A DNA stretch of 64,000 bases from DAIOEK01 sp963828285 (lineage in GTDB: Bacteria > Chloroflexota > Anaerolineae > Anaerolineales > Anaerolineaceae), in assembly GCA_963828285.1 (NCBI GenBank), contig CAWHEB010000001.1, forward strand, positions 496,001-560,000, given 5' to 3'. The notes below the pieces were generated by a model that ran no database searches, was not told the DNA's origin, and saw only the letters and a list, made by a program, of their open reading frames with translations. Shown piece by piece: positions 25,697-34,859 of this stretch. Positions within the stretch are counted from its first letter, which is position 1. Every line of letters begins with the position of its first letter. The position numbers were made by a program, and so were the translations under genes.

Positions 25697-27218
25697 ATTG
25701 AGTATCTCCTTCAATAGCTTGTAATATGTTTTGGGGTGTGGTTATGACATCTCGTTTAATAAATTCATGTGTCAGGCGTCCTTGATACATAACCAATATC
25801 CGGTCACATATTCCTAACATTTCACGCACTTCACTTGAAATGATCAAAATAGCATGACCTTCACACGCTAGGTCATGAATTATGCGGAAAATATCCTGTT
25901 TTGCCCTTACATCAATACCCGCATTGGGTTCATGCAAAATCAGAATGGATGGTTTAGTTGAAGCCAATTTTGCGAATACAACTTTTTGCTGATTACCGCC
26001 ACTTAGTAAACGAACAGTTTGTTCCTGACTGGGAGTTACAATGCCAAGGCTTTTGATATATTCCTTGACAGTACTTTTTTCCTGATTCGTTTTTACCATT
26101 GAAAGAAAATTGACCAAATGATCGAGAGTGGTATAAGTGATATTCTCCCTCACGGTCCGTAAACCAACTAATCCATACTGATACCAATTTTGTGGAAGCA
26201 AAGCCAGTCCTTGGTCCAATGCTTCCTTGGGACTAGTACAAGAAAAAGGAGTTCCACAAATGGAGACAGTTCCCGTACCTATACTTTCCAACCCAAAAAG
26301 TCCTGCAGCCAGAGCTTCTGCACCACAACCTTGCAAACCAGAGAGTCCAACTATTTCACCTTTTTCGATTGTTAGATTGATATTTTCATAAAATCCTCTA
26401 CGGGATAACTCTGAAATTACTAAGACTTTTTCTCCAGACCTACAACTAGTCTCACGTTCATATTCATGCACATCCTCACCAACAATCAATTTTGTGAGCC
26501 TGGCCATATTTAACTCAGCAATTCTTTTGGTATCAACTACCTGTCCATCTCGGAGGATTGTGACCCTATCACAAATTTCAAAGACCTCTTCCAGGTGATG
26601 CGAAATATAGATGAAAGCGATTCCCTTCTTCTTTAATGAACGTACAAATTCAAAAAGCTGATTGATATCTGGACGTGGTAAAGGTGCTGTAGTTTCATCG
26701 AGGATTATTAGCTTTGCATTACTAAATAATGCTTTCGCAATCGCAAGCATGGTTTGTTCAGCGATTCTTAACCCTTCAACAGGTTTACGTACGTCTAAAT
26801 TCAAGCCAAGTCTATTCAACCTTTCTTCTGCTTCATTAAAGACTGCTTTCCAATCAACTAAACCCAATTTATTCTTTGGTAATGCACCTGCCAGAATATT
26901 TTCAGCTACAGTTAAGCTATCCATCATTGTTACTTGTTGAGGGACATAGGCGACACCAGCTCGGAGTGCTTCACTTGAACTTATTCGAGAAAATGAATGC
27001 TCATTAATTTGGATTGTTCCTGTATCCAACTCCTGAAGTCCCATGAGTAAACGTACTAGCGTAGATTTTCCAGCTCCATTTTTACCTACCAATCCATGAA
27101 TTTCTCCTTCAGCTACTTCAAGGCAAACTCCCGTCAGAGCTTGAACACCTGGAAAGGTTTTTGTGACATTCTGCATTTGCAGAATATTCTTAGTGGTTGA
27201 ATGAGTTGCAATAGTCAT
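25683..27218 (-). CDS. Sugar ABC transporter ATP-binding protein (RbsA-like)
   Basis: 511 residues with two ABC modules. The first has Walker A 'GKNGAGKST', a degenerate signature 'LRIAEQTMLAIA' and 'LDETTAPLPRPD' as Walker B. The second has a degenerate Walker A ('SGLQGCGAEALAAGLFG'), a perfect 'LSGGNQQKVV' signature and 'LHEPNAGIDV', where His replaces the usual Asp. In the family only one site is normally fully catalytic. It lies between two permease genes and shares 14-32 bp with the second one. Confidence 0.93.
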   Translation of the reverse strand: MTIATHSTTKNILQMQNVTKTFPGVQALTGVCLEVAEGEIHGLVGKNGAGKSTLVRLLMGLQELDTGTIQINEHSFSRISSSEALRAGVAYVPQQVTMMDSLTVAENILAGALPKNKLGLVDWKAVFNEAEERLNRLGLNLDVRKPVEGLRIAEQTMLAIAKALFSNAKLIILDETTAPLPRPDINQLFEFVRSLKKKGIAFIYISHHLEEVFEICDRVTILRDGQVVDTKRIAELNMARLTKLIVGEDVHEYERETSCRSGEKVLVISELSRRGFYENINLTIEKGEIVGLSGLQGCGAEALAAGLFGLESIGTGTVSICGTPFSCTSPKEALDQGLALLPQNWYQYGLVGLRTVRENITYTTLDHLVNFLSMVKTNQEKSTVKEYIKSLGIVTPSQEQTVRLLSGGNQQKVVFAKLASTKPSILILHEPNAGIDVRAKQDIFRIIHDLACEGHAILIISSEVREMLGICDRILVMYQGRLTHEFIKRDVITTPQNILQAIEGDTQYAKR

Positions 27219-27240
27219 ATTTGTGTTTTTTCCTTGCTAC

Positions 27241-28308
27241 TTAGAATCCAAGACTTTTATCTGCCATACCAATAGTCGATTTCCCTAGAATTTCGCGAAG
27301 CGCTCTACGTTGGACATACCGAACTTTGATTGCATCAAATAAAATGGCGAGAAGAAGTAAACCTCCCCTAATAGCATCAACAGTCCAAGGTGAGGCCATC
27401 ATAATAAAAAGGCCTGTATCAAGAATCCCCCATAACAATACTCCTCCCATAGCACCAATTAAGTTTCCTCTTCCTCCAGCTAAACTAATACCACCTATGA
27501 TGGCAGCAGCTTGAATTGGGAAGATCCACCCAGAGCCAAGGCCATAAGTTGCACTATCCATCCGGCCACCAATTAACCAACCAGCTAATGCTGCACAAAA
27601 ACCACTGATCACATAAACTGAAAATACGACACGGCCAGAACGGATTCCGGCTGCTTCAGCAGCATCGCGATTGGAACCAACAGCATACATATTCCGACCA
27701 AATTGCGTATATTTAGTGACAATAAACGCAATGATAAATGCCACTATCATAAATACCATACTAATCTCAACGCCAACTAATTTTCCTTCATACTTGAAAC
27801 TGAATAATTTCCCATTACCCAGCCAGTCGAAAACATCACCCAGTTGACTCGCGCTTGGAGATTTAGATATGATATACGGGATTCCACGCAATAAAATTAG
27901 CATTGAAATTGTATATACCAGATTATTGATCCTCAGCTTGGTGACCATGAATCCATTGATTACACCAATAAGATACCCAAAGAAGAATAATAATGATCAC
28001 TGGTGCTGGAGACCACATGGTCCCCCATCCACCAAGTTTGGTGATGCAATGAGCAATGCCCCCACAAATGCACAAAGACCAACAACTGATTCAGAAGACA
28101 GATCGAAATGACCCGTAAGCATTGTAAATGACTGTCCTATTACTAATAATCCAATAGCAGCTACTCGTGGAATGATCGTTAATAGTGTTCTTGGAGTTAA
28201 GAAATCTTCAGAAAGCAACGGGAAAGCTATAATCGAAATCAAGCATAATAGCCAGACCATGTTGTCTAATAGAGTGAAAATAATTTTATTTAATACAGTT
28301 TTTTGCAT
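27241..28308 (-). CDS. Sugar ABC transporter permease (RbsC-like), two compensating frame breaks
   Basis: About 355 residues, polytopic. The N-terminal part ('MQKTVLNKIIFTLLDNMVWL' to 'TMLTGHFDLSSESVV') stops at an in-frame TGA near 27999, and the C-terminal part ('GFMVTKLRINNLVY' onward) resumes in the same frame. In between, about 80 bp read correctly only in a different frame ('GGWGTMWSPAPVIIIILLGY'), so one base is missing near 28033 and one T is extra near 27977. I start at the Met at 28308; 35 codons further upstream are open but not membrane-like. It is the first permease after the binding-protein gene. Confidence 0.86.
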
Positions 28309-28380
28309 TTGGATATACCTATTATCCAGAATATCCAACAATCGAAATAGATTATGTGTATAATTCCATTTGTCAATATT

Positions 28381-28452
28381 CTTGAGGTATCTCCGAAAAG
28401 GCGCCTCAAGCAATAATTGGGAGTAGGGGCTGCCGATTTTATCTGCAGCCCC
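28381..28452 (-). repeat. Two tandem stem-loops between binding-protein and permease genes
   Basis: The first, nearest the binding-protein stop, pairs GGGGCTGC (28426-28433) with GCAGCCCC (28445-28452) around an 11-base loop. The second pairs CTTGAGG (28381-28387) with CCTCAAG (28404-28410). Neither has a T tract on the minus strand. Such intercistronic hairpins commonly protect the abundant binding-protein mRNA. Confidence 0.65.
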
Positions 28453-28469
28453 AGATGCTGTTAGATCAA

Positions 28470-29563
28470 TTAACCATTACCCCATAATCTTTTGTCGTCG
28501 ACATTTTCTTTTGTTACTACGGTTGTTGCCAAATTCATCATCCAACCATTGTCAGCCATGAATATTGTTGCAGGAGACCATAAAGCGCCTTCTTCTGTCA
28601 CAGTACCTGCTTCAATTGTTCCACCTTTGATCTGTTCGAGTTCGATGTAATCAAGCACGATACCTACAGAAGTATTCGGCTGACTATATGATTGATCCTG
28701 CCAACCATCACGAATGGCTTGGAGACCGGTCGGGCTTCCATCAACAGCGCCATACCAGATGTGATTTGGATCACCAACTTTGAACTTTTTGCCAAGTTGA
28801 TCCAATGCAGATAGGATCGGGGTTGTACCAACAACGTCAGTGTGGCTGAAGATCGCATCAATGGGCTGAGAACCTACGACGTCGATTGTATTCTTGAAGA
28901 ATTTGTCCTGGTCCCATTCAGTTGGCTTAGAAATGACAGTGATGTTGGGATATTTCGCCATTTCAGTCATAAACCCCTTATTACGAAGCTGGGCTACGTT
29001 CGAAGCCATATCACCTTGTAGTTCAAGGACTGTACCTTTAGGCTCACCATTTTTCTGGGTTAAGAATTTTACTGACTCCTTGTGCACCCTGAAGACCGGC
29101 CATTTCATTGTCTGCCTGGACAGTCATATTGAGTTTGCAACCTATGGTGGAGCGGTCAATACCGTAAACCGGAATACCAGCATCTTGAGCTTTCTTGACA
29201 CCAGCACAAATCGACTGGGCATCGACAGGGGTGATAAGGATTGCATCAACACCCAATGAGAATCAGATTTTCCATCTGGTCCAGTTGCTTTGCAGCATCA
29301 ACACCGGCGGTAAATGGAACTACAAACCAACCTTTTTCACCACCACGTTGGGTAACGGTATGTGAAATACTGGCATGGAATGCATTCATTTCAGGGTGAA
29401 GGATTCCAACAGTGAAAGCTCCTTTTTTCTCTACTTCAACGACGACAGTTTTTTCGACAATTTTTTCAACTTCAACTGTTTTTTCAACAACTTGCGGGGC
29501 TGCTGGTGTACAAGCAGATACAACTAATACAATCAAAACCATTACAAACAAGATCTTTTTCAT
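28470..29563 (-). CDS. Sugar ABC transporter substrate-binding lipoprotein, two frame breaks
   Basis: About 365 residues once two single-base insertions are removed: one near 29258 (between 'DQMENLI' and 'SLGVDAILITPVDAQ') and one in an A4 run near 29065 ('QGVSKFLTQKNGEPKG'). It has a lipoprotein signal with lipobox 'VSAC' (Cys18) and then a Val-Glu-Lys repeat linker typical of Chloroflexota. The type-1 binding fold has 'FTVGILHPEMNAFHA', 'IPVYGIDRSTIG' and 'DAIFSHTDVVG'. It is the first gene of the transporter operon. A GAGAGGAGGT element lies about 80 bp before its ATG, as it does before the other intact binding-protein gene. Confidence 0.88.
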
Positions 29564-29693
29564 TATTCTCCTCTTTCTGTTTTATTTGATTGATTGGTAT
29601 CGCAGATAAAACCTTGATGCCTCTGTGTCCTCGCCAAATCACCTCCTCTCGATTGTCCAGATGATTACAGATTAAATGCAAAGCCTACTATTT

Positions 29694-30032
29694 TCATTCC
29701 CTTTTTAAAATTACATACTCTTCGGTATTCAAGGAAATGATCTCACTAGCAAATGCTTGCACGTCTTCCCCACCTTCCACACCAGCCTTTGATGCAAAAT
29801 CAACATCCATATCTTCTTTTGAGTCCCACCAAAGTTCGGCGACTCCATCATAAGAAGACCCATCAACAGAAGATGGGTCATCTTTTTTTGTTAAATTAAA
29901 TGTGTATCCACGGAGATTCTTAAATTGCAAATCAATTGGGGCGTGCTTCTCGAGATAGTACTTTTTTAATTCTTCGGGAGACATGCCGGGTTTTGCTTTA
30001 ATTAATGCAATAAGTTTTACTTTTCCTGTCAT
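29694..30032 (-). CDS. EthD-domain protein
   Basis: 112 residues in the ferredoxin-like dimeric alpha/beta-barrel pattern of EthD proteins: 'VKLIALIKAKPGMSPEELKK', the 'YYLEKHAPI' motif with its conserved His, and 'YDGVAELWWDSKEDMD'. Members occur beside oxidative degradation genes, but few have a proven reaction. Here it lies 14 bp after the LacI regulator and before the sugar-binding-protein gene, probably in the same transcript. A small-molecule-binding or lyase role in the sugar pathway is possible; no function is claimed. Confidence 0.8.
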   Translation of the reverse strand: MTGKVKLIALIKAKPGMSPEELKKYYLEKHAPIDLQFKNLRGYTFNLTKKDDPSSVDGSSYDGVAELWWDSKEDMDVDFASKAGVEGGEDVQAFASEIISLNTEEYVILKRE

Positions 30033-30046
30033 ACATCCTCCTATTA

Positions 30047-31051
30047 CTAGAATGGGTAGTATTCAGCCTGCACCAGTGAAGTTCTTGGCGGAATTTCCAC
30101 ACCTTCCAAACGATCCATTAGATATTGCACTGCAAGACTGGCCATTTCTTGATAATTCTGCCGAACAATCAGAACAGGTGATTCAATTAATTCACGCCAT
30201 GGCGAAAATGAAGCGCCGAAACCACCTGCAACATGTACCTGATTTGGGATTTTGACATCCAACTCCCTTAATACCTGTATGACTTCTGTCAAAAATCCTT
30301 CTACCGTACAGAGGATCCCATCGGGCAATCCGTTTTCATGAATATGGTTTATTAGTGCCTCACGAACACTTTTCCCGAATGGCCAGTTGATCATCAGGTC
30401 GAGTTTTTTATCAACCTTCATCCCTGCTTCTTGATGAGCGCGATAATACCCTTTTACCCGATCCAGCGATGAGGATGCAGTATCGCTAAACGACAGACAC
30501 AATATTTTCTTACAGCCATTCTTTATGAGGGAAAAAGTTGCTCTACGGGCAGCCTCAATGTTATCGGTTGCAATAATATCTGCCGGAACAGTTGGGATGT
30601 ACCGGTCGACGAACACTACCGGCAACCCAGTTTTAACCATTTGGTCGATCTTTTCATTATTACTTTCCGACATAGGTATGTAAATCAGTCCGTCAATGGA
30701 TCGATTTGTCAGGACATCCAGCATATAGGCTTCTCGATCGAAGTCTTCATGGCTGCTTGCCAAAATAAGGCCATAATTACGTAAAGCCAATTCATCTTCA
30801 AACGCTGTAACCAGATGACCGAAGAGAGTTGGGACCAAGCTTGGTACTAATAAACCAATGGTCTTTGTATTTCCAGTCTTTAAGCTACGTGCAATAGCAT
30901 GGGGGTGATAGCCTAATTCATCAATCGCAGCCAGCACCCGGTTCCTAGTTTCTTCGAGAACTGGTCTTGGACCATTGTTTACGACATAAGACACGGTTGC
31001 AACGGACACTCCTGCATGCCTTGCGACATCATCGCGTGTTGGTCTTTTCAA
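30047..31051 (-). CDS. LacI-family transcriptional regulator
   Basis: 334 residues. N-terminal LacI helix-turn-helix ('RDDVARHAGVSVATVSYVV') and hinge helix ('YHPHAIARSLKTG') are followed by a periplasmic-binding-like effector domain ('IGLLVPSLVPTLFGHLV', 'DGLIYIPMSESNNEKID', 'DIIATDNIEAA'). It heads the minus-strand sugar module and probably represses it. Its own promoter (31137-31164) is followed immediately by direct repeats and a CG-centred dyad that look like its operator, suggesting autorepression. Confidence 0.95.
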   Translation of the reverse strand: MKRPTRDDVARHAGVSVATVSYVVNNGPRPVLEETRNRVLAAIDELGYHPHAIARSLKTGNTKTIGLLVPSLVPTLFGHLVTAFEDELALRNYGLILASSHEDFDREAYMLDVLTNRSIDGLIYIPMSESNNEKIDQMVKTGLPVVFVDRYIPTVPADIIATDNIEAARRATFSLIKNGCKKILCLSFSDTASSSLDRVKGYYRAHQEAGMKVDKKLDLMINWPFGKSVREALINHIHENGLPDGILCTVEGFLTEVIQVLRELDVKIPNQVHVAGGFGASFSPWRELIESPVLIVRQNYQEMASLAVQYLMDRLEGVEIPPRTSLVQAEYYPF

Positions 31052-31092
31052 TGTGAACTCCCGTAAGGGTGTGCTGGGATGAAAAATCTACT

Positions 31093-31126
31093 CGTATTGT
31101 CTACACGTATTGTCTACACGCGTAGA
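31093..31126. promoter_or_regulatory. Candidate LacI operator: two 13-bp direct repeats plus a dyad
   Basis: CGTATTGTCTACA occurs twice back to back (31093-31105 and 31106-31118). It merges into the near-palindrome TCTACACGCGTAGA (31113-31126), which has the central CG usual in LacI operators. The block lies just downstream of the -10 box of the lacI-type gene, where bound repressor would block transcription. Confidence 0.6.
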
Positions 31127-31136
31127 TTACAACTAA

Positions 31137-31164
31137 ATAATACAGACATTTTTTTGATTGTCAA
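31137..31164 (-). promoter_or_regulatory. Sigma-70-type promoter of the LacI-family regulator gene
   Basis: On the minus strand TTGACA (31164-31159), a 16-base spacer and TATTAT (31142-31137), about 86 bp before the ATG. The predicted start of transcription falls at the edge of the operator-like repeats. Confidence 0.65.
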
Positions 31165-31311
31165 TATCCAATTTTTTAATCAGAAGATTTGATGGTCAGA
31201 AATGGATATAACAATTTTCATTCTGCTTTCTGGGCTGGTAAAATTCGATCTAGATATTTCACGTTTCGTTGACTAACCACCCAATGAAATCGGATTTTAC
31301 CTGGAGGAATA

Positions 31312-31740
31312 ATGTACCAAATCACATCGATAGGACATGATGAAGCGCAAATTGCCATACAAACGGTTATGAATGAAGCATTACAAAGGGGAAAGGCAGT
31401 TGTAATTGCCGTAGCAGATAATCATGGCGAGATGATTGCCCTACTACGTATGGATGGAGCCAAGCTGCCTGCGATTACCATTGCGATGAACAAGGCATTC
31501 ACTGCTGCCAGGGAATTAAAACCAACCTTTGAGCTAGGCCAACGTTCCCGCAACCCGGAAACATCTTTTGATTTTTCATTCTATGGTGACAACCGCTTCG
31601 TGGGTTGGGGGGGAGGATATCCTGTTTTCCTGGACAAAAAGGTTATTGGAGCGATTGCTGTGAGTGGCTTACCACAGCAGGAAGATATGGAATTGGCTCA
31701 AATTGGATTAGATGCAATCATTAAGTCTCTTGAACATTAA
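31312..31740 (+). CDS. GlcG/HbpS-family protein
   Basis: 142 residues matching the GlcG/HbpS (DUF336) family: 'AIQTVMNEALQRGKAVVIAV', 'DNHGEMIALLRMDGAKLPAI', 'AMNKAFTAA' and the Gly-rich 'GGYPVFLDKKVIGAIAVSG'. Family members occur beside glycolate, diol and sugar oxidation genes or bind haem; the molecular role is mostly unproven. A GGAGG site precedes the ATG. It is divergent from the LacI regulator across 260 bp that include the operator-like repeats, so it may share that control, and it converges on the RpiB gene. Confidence 0.88.
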   Translation: MYQITSIGHDEAQIAIQTVMNEALQRGKAVVIAVADNHGEMIALLRMDGAKLPAITIAMNKAFTAARELKPTFELGQRSRNPETSFDFSFYGDNRFVGWGGGYPVFLDKKVIGAIAVSGLPQQEDMELAQIGLDAIIKSLEH

Positions 31741-31782
31741 TCACAATACCAGCAATAATGATCTAGCGATTCAAGAGAATTA

Positions 31783-32235
31783 TTATCTTTCATTGTCCAT
31801 TTCCGAAATCATATCGACACGGTCCTGGTGTCTTCCACCTTCAAATTCGGCTGTCAACCAGCTATCCACGATCATTTTGGCTAATTCAATACCAATTACC
31901 CGTGCTCCAAGAGTAAGAATATTCGTGTCATTGTGCAACCTGGACAGTAATGCTGAATAAGGTTCGCTGCAAACTACGGCGCGAATTCCATGGACTTTGT
32001 TGGCAGCAATTGCCATACCCACCCCAGTACCACAGACCAATATCCCTTTAGAAAACTCTTCATTTTTGACAGCCTCACAGACTGCCTTTGCGTAAATTGG
32101 ATAGGATGTCCTCTGCTCATCGAACGTTCCAAAATCTTGACAGGTATATCCTTTATTATTTAAATACTGGATCAGTTCCTGTTTGAATTGATATCCAACA
32201 TGATCACTCCCTATTGCTATTTTCACCTTTATCAC
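31783..32235 (-). CDS. rpiB: Ribose-5-phosphate isomerase B / RpiB-LacAB family
   Basis: 150 residues, the standard RpiB size. It has the opening 'KIAIGSDHVGYQFK', the anion loop with catalytic Cys 'GILVCGTGVGMAIAANKV', and 'NDTNILTLGARVIG'. RpiB interconverts ribose 5-phosphate and ribulose 5-phosphate; some members act on allose 6-phosphate or galactose 6-phosphate. It is the last gene of an operon with a ROK kinase, cupin phosphoglucose isomerase, PfkB kinase and aldolase. A hexose-6-phosphate (allose- or galactose-type) role is therefore a real alternative. Confidence 0.9.
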   Translation of the reverse strand: MIKVKIAIGSDHVGYQFKQELIQYLNNKGYTCQDFGTFDEQRTSYPIYAKAVCEAVKNEEFSKGILVCGTGVGMAIAANKVHGIRAVVCSEPYSALLSRLHNDTNILTLGARVIGIELAKMIVDSWLTAEFEGGRHQDRVDMISEMDNER

Positions 32236-32243
32236 CTCGTTTT

Positions 32244-33215
32244 CTAAGTATCAAGCGTCTTTATTTTGTATAGAATTTCTCGTGCTAATTCTTCATCAAC
32301 AAATAATTTCGAGATTAGATTAGCTTTCAATAACCCTATCGTAGCCTCTGCTTTTTCCTGACCGCAGGTTACTGCTATGATCTGACGAGCATTCCGTAAC
32401 TGATCAACATTAACACCAATCAATCTTTGATATAGCTCATGATCGATAAAAATCCCATTTTGATCAAAGTATCTGGTACAGATATCGCCAATCCCACCCA
32501 TGGCTCGAAAAGTATTCAGATTTTCCTCCCCTAGATATACGACTTCTCCTTGCGATGGAGGTACAGTACCAATACCCATACACACATGAGTTAATCTGTT
32601 CCAGTAAGCGATAACTTGCTTAATTGACGAATCCTCCAGTAGTTGATCCCGCAATTCCTGTGATTGCACCAGAAGCGGAGTCAATAAAAAGTGTGGAGAT
32701 CCGCCGAAACTGCTTGCAATTCGCAGGACGTGCAAGTTCGCCTGAGAATAAGTACCTATCAAACTTGCAGCACTTTCTCCAAGAAGTGGAACGACGTCTA
32801 TTTTTCGCGGTTTTGAAGGAGTAAGCAATTCGGATGTCTCGCCGATCGTCCTTCCAAAACCAATACCCAGACAATCGCCATCCTGCAGACATTGTTCCAG
32901 ATGACGGGCTAAAGCACCCGCAATTGAACGTCGAGTGAGAACAATGGATTTATGTGAACTGGGAACTACAACCACAGTTTCTAATTTACATAGCGACTGT
33001 AGCTGGTAAGCAATATCTTCACAACTATCCAGTGGATCCCGGATCTCAATCTTTACGATCTGCATTTCGCGGGCTCTCTTTAGATAAAGTGCTATCAGTG
33101 ACCTCGAGACTCCAAGTTCATCAGCTATCTGCTGCTGGGAAAGCTCCTGGTCATAATACATCTGAGCAACCTGGACGATCGTAGCTCTCTGTTTAGGTTC
33201 ATCTGAAATCGTCAT
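32244..33215 (-). CDS. SorC-family sugar-responsive transcriptional regulator
   Basis: 323 residues. N-terminal helix-turn-helix ('ELSQQQIADELGVSRSLIAL', about 18-45) and a large SorC effector domain ('LGIGFGRTIGETSELL', 'VPLLGESAASLIGTYSQ', 'MGGIGDICTRYFDQNG', 'ITCGQEKAEA'-like end). Such proteins sense phosphorylated sugars and control the operon in which they lie. Its start overlaps the ROK kinase stop by 4 bp, so it is made as part of the operon it probably controls. Confidence 0.93.
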   Translation of the reverse strand: MTISDEPKQRATIVQVAQMYYDQELSQQQIADELGVSRSLIALYLKRAREMQIVKIEIRDPLDSCEDIAYQLQSLCKLETVVVVPSSHKSIVLTRRSIAGALARHLEQCLQDGDCLGIGFGRTIGETSELLTPSKPRKIDVVPLLGESAASLIGTYSQANLHVLRIASSFGGSPHFLLTPLLVQSQELRDQLLEDSSIKQVIAYWNRLTHVCMGIGTVPPSQGEVVYLGEENLNTFRAMGGIGDICTRYFDQNGIFIDHELYQRLIGVNVDQLRNARQIIAVTCGQEKAEATIGLLKANLISKLFVDEELAREILYKIKTLDT

Positions 33216-34210
33216 AGATTCTCCGCTTGGAGAACTAGTTTTCCCTGTTGATAGAAAACATCTGCCGCCGAACCCAACAAAGCCGAATTGGAATATGTTT
33301 CAGGAACGACAATGAGGTCCTTTTTAGCTTCGTCTGTCATCAAATAATCACGAATCCTGGTTGAAATTCGATCCACAAAATCATTTGCCGCTTTTGAGAC
33401 TCCCCCACCTATTATGATCATTTCCAGATCAAGAGTATTTACCAACCCGCCCAAATTAATTGAGATCAAACGTATGACCTCGTTGATTATATACTGGGAG
33501 GTAGTATCTCCATCTCTTTCTCCATCAAATACATCCCTGGTTGTGATCGCTCTTTGGAGAGCAATTCTGTTAAGAAATTGACTTGTGTTTAAATCTGCCG
33601 CTACCTGACCTGCGCGTGCAATAGCCGGACCGGCTACGAAAGTTTCCACACAGCCTTTACGTCCACATCCACATAGAAAACCGTGAATTTCGTCCCAGGT
33701 GTTATGTCCAAAATTTCCCGCAAATCCATGGCTGCCCGTATAAAACCGATTATCCAGAAAGAGGTACCCACCGTATCCGGTTCCAATGGTCGCCCAGGCA
33801 ATATTGCTATGACCTCGACCTGCCCCCCACGCTATTTCACCTAACAATGCCATACGGACATCTGTGGCGGCATAGACAGGCAAACGGAAAGCATCCGATA
33901 CCATTCCTCCGATGGGAACATTCCTCCAATGAAGATTGGCAACAAGAACAGCCATACCCGTTTTCTGATCGATATTGCCGCAGCAGCTTAACCCTATTCC
34001 CAGTAGGTCTCCACTATTTTGTTTGGACTGCTCAACGTAAGGGGCAATAATCTCAATCAACTTTGCAGGGTCTGCTGTACCGTCATGCATAAATGGCACT
34101 GGATGTTTCCAAATCTGTGATAACAATCTGCCATTTGAATCAACGATCCCGCACTCGATTTTTGTACCGCCAATGTCAACAGCCAGTGCAAAACCTTGGT
34201 TTTCAGTCAT
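33212..34210 (-). CDS. ROK-family sugar kinase
   Basis: 332 residues. Phosphate-binding 'ALAVDIGGTKIECGIVD' (about 7-24), 'WATIGTGYGGYLF', the ROK zinc motif 'FLCGCGRKGCVETF' (three Cys plus the upstream His of 'GNFGHN') and 'IIIGGGVSKA' are all present. ROK kinases phosphorylate glucose, allose, fructose, mannose or N-acetyl amino sugars at C6. It lies directly after the cupin isomerase gene (no gap), which supports a hexose that becomes a hexose 6-phosphate. Cytosolic. The exact sugar cannot be read from the sequence. Confidence 0.93.
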   Translation of the reverse strand: MTENQGFALAVDIGGTKIECGIVDSNGRLLSQIWKHPVPFMHDGTADPAKLIEIIAPYVEQSKQNSGDLLGIGLSCCGNIDQKTGMAVLVANLHWRNVPIGGMVSDAFRLPVYAATDVRMALLGEIAWGAGRGHSNIAWATIGTGYGGYLFLDNRFYTGSHGFAGNFGHNTWDEIHGFLCGCGRKGCVETFVAGPAIARAGQVAADLNTSQFLNRIALQRAITTRDVFDGERDGDTTSQYIINEVIRLISINLGGLVNTLDLEMIIIGGGVSKAANDFVDRISTRIRDYLMTDEAKKDLIVVPETYSNSALLGSAADVFYQQGKLVLQAENL

Positions 34211-34813
34211 TTACTTGTCTTCCGATCCCTGTGCCCACCGTGGACTTAATACTTCCATGGGTATGCCATCTTTTTCGAGTATCAGATATTTGAAGCCTTT
34301 TTGTTCGATCGGCTCATAGATATGACCAGCAGCGAGGTGAAAAGTAGCCACAAATACTAAAGGCTCATTGCCGGTGTTGATCACTCTGTGGGCATATTGT
34401 GGTGGAATATGTGTTATTGTATCCTTTACCCACTGCGCGGACACATACTCTCCCTCCAGAGTCATCATTTGCAAAATACCTTCGCCACGTACGCAATGGT
34501 AGATCTCCGGCTGGTTGTCTGCCTGATGAAAATGCCCTTTTGTCAAGTGGTACTCAGACCCAACCTTACCGGGGAATATTGTGGTTGTTCCCAATGCCAT
34601 ATCAGAATTGTTCGTAGGAAATGGATAATACCTGATCTGGTACACAAGACGATCACCGGAATTGATAATTTTTTCCACTTCAGATCTATCCGAAAACATT
34701 TTGGATAGATCGCTGACTTTTCTATATTCTGTTTCCGCATACGGGTGAAAAGAACCATCCTCTGGATTGAATTGAACTGAGATTGGCTGGTTACAAATAT
34801 CAACTGTTTTCAT
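34211..34813 (-). CDS. pgiA: Cupin-type glucose-6-phosphate isomerase
   Basis: About 200 residues of the archaeal-type cupin phosphoglucose isomerase family. Metal-binding residues are in 'LTKGHFHQADNQPEIYH' (His-x-His, Glu), with the second cupin motif at 'PPQYAHRVINTGNEPLVF'. It converts glucose 6-phosphate (or mannose 6-phosphate) and fructose 6-phosphate using a bound metal. I start at the ATG at 34813, which has GGAG 8 bases ahead; a TTG four codons upstream is possible. It sits between the ROK and PfkB kinase genes in a pathway-like order. Confidence 0.9.
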   Translation of the reverse strand: MKTVDICNQPISVQFNPEDGSFHPYAETEYRKVSDLSKMFSDRSEVEKIINSGDRLVYQIRYYPFPTNNSDMALGTTTIFPGKVGSEYHLTKGHFHQADNQPEIYHCVRGEGILQMMTLEGEYVSAQWVKDTITHIPPQYAHRVINTGNEPLVFVATFHLAAGHIYEPIEQKGFKYLILEKDGIPMEVLSPRWAQGSEDK

Positions 34814-34859
34814 GATTTGCTCCAATGACCTAAATTAGAAAAACCGTGGATACACGCTT

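Noticed and set aside
27960..28040. In-frame TGA in a sugar permease, possibly a second selenocysteine
   Set aside because: The two halves share a frame, but the sequence between them matches the permease family only in another frame, so two opposite indels explain it. No SECIS-like loop follows and permeases have no Sec position.
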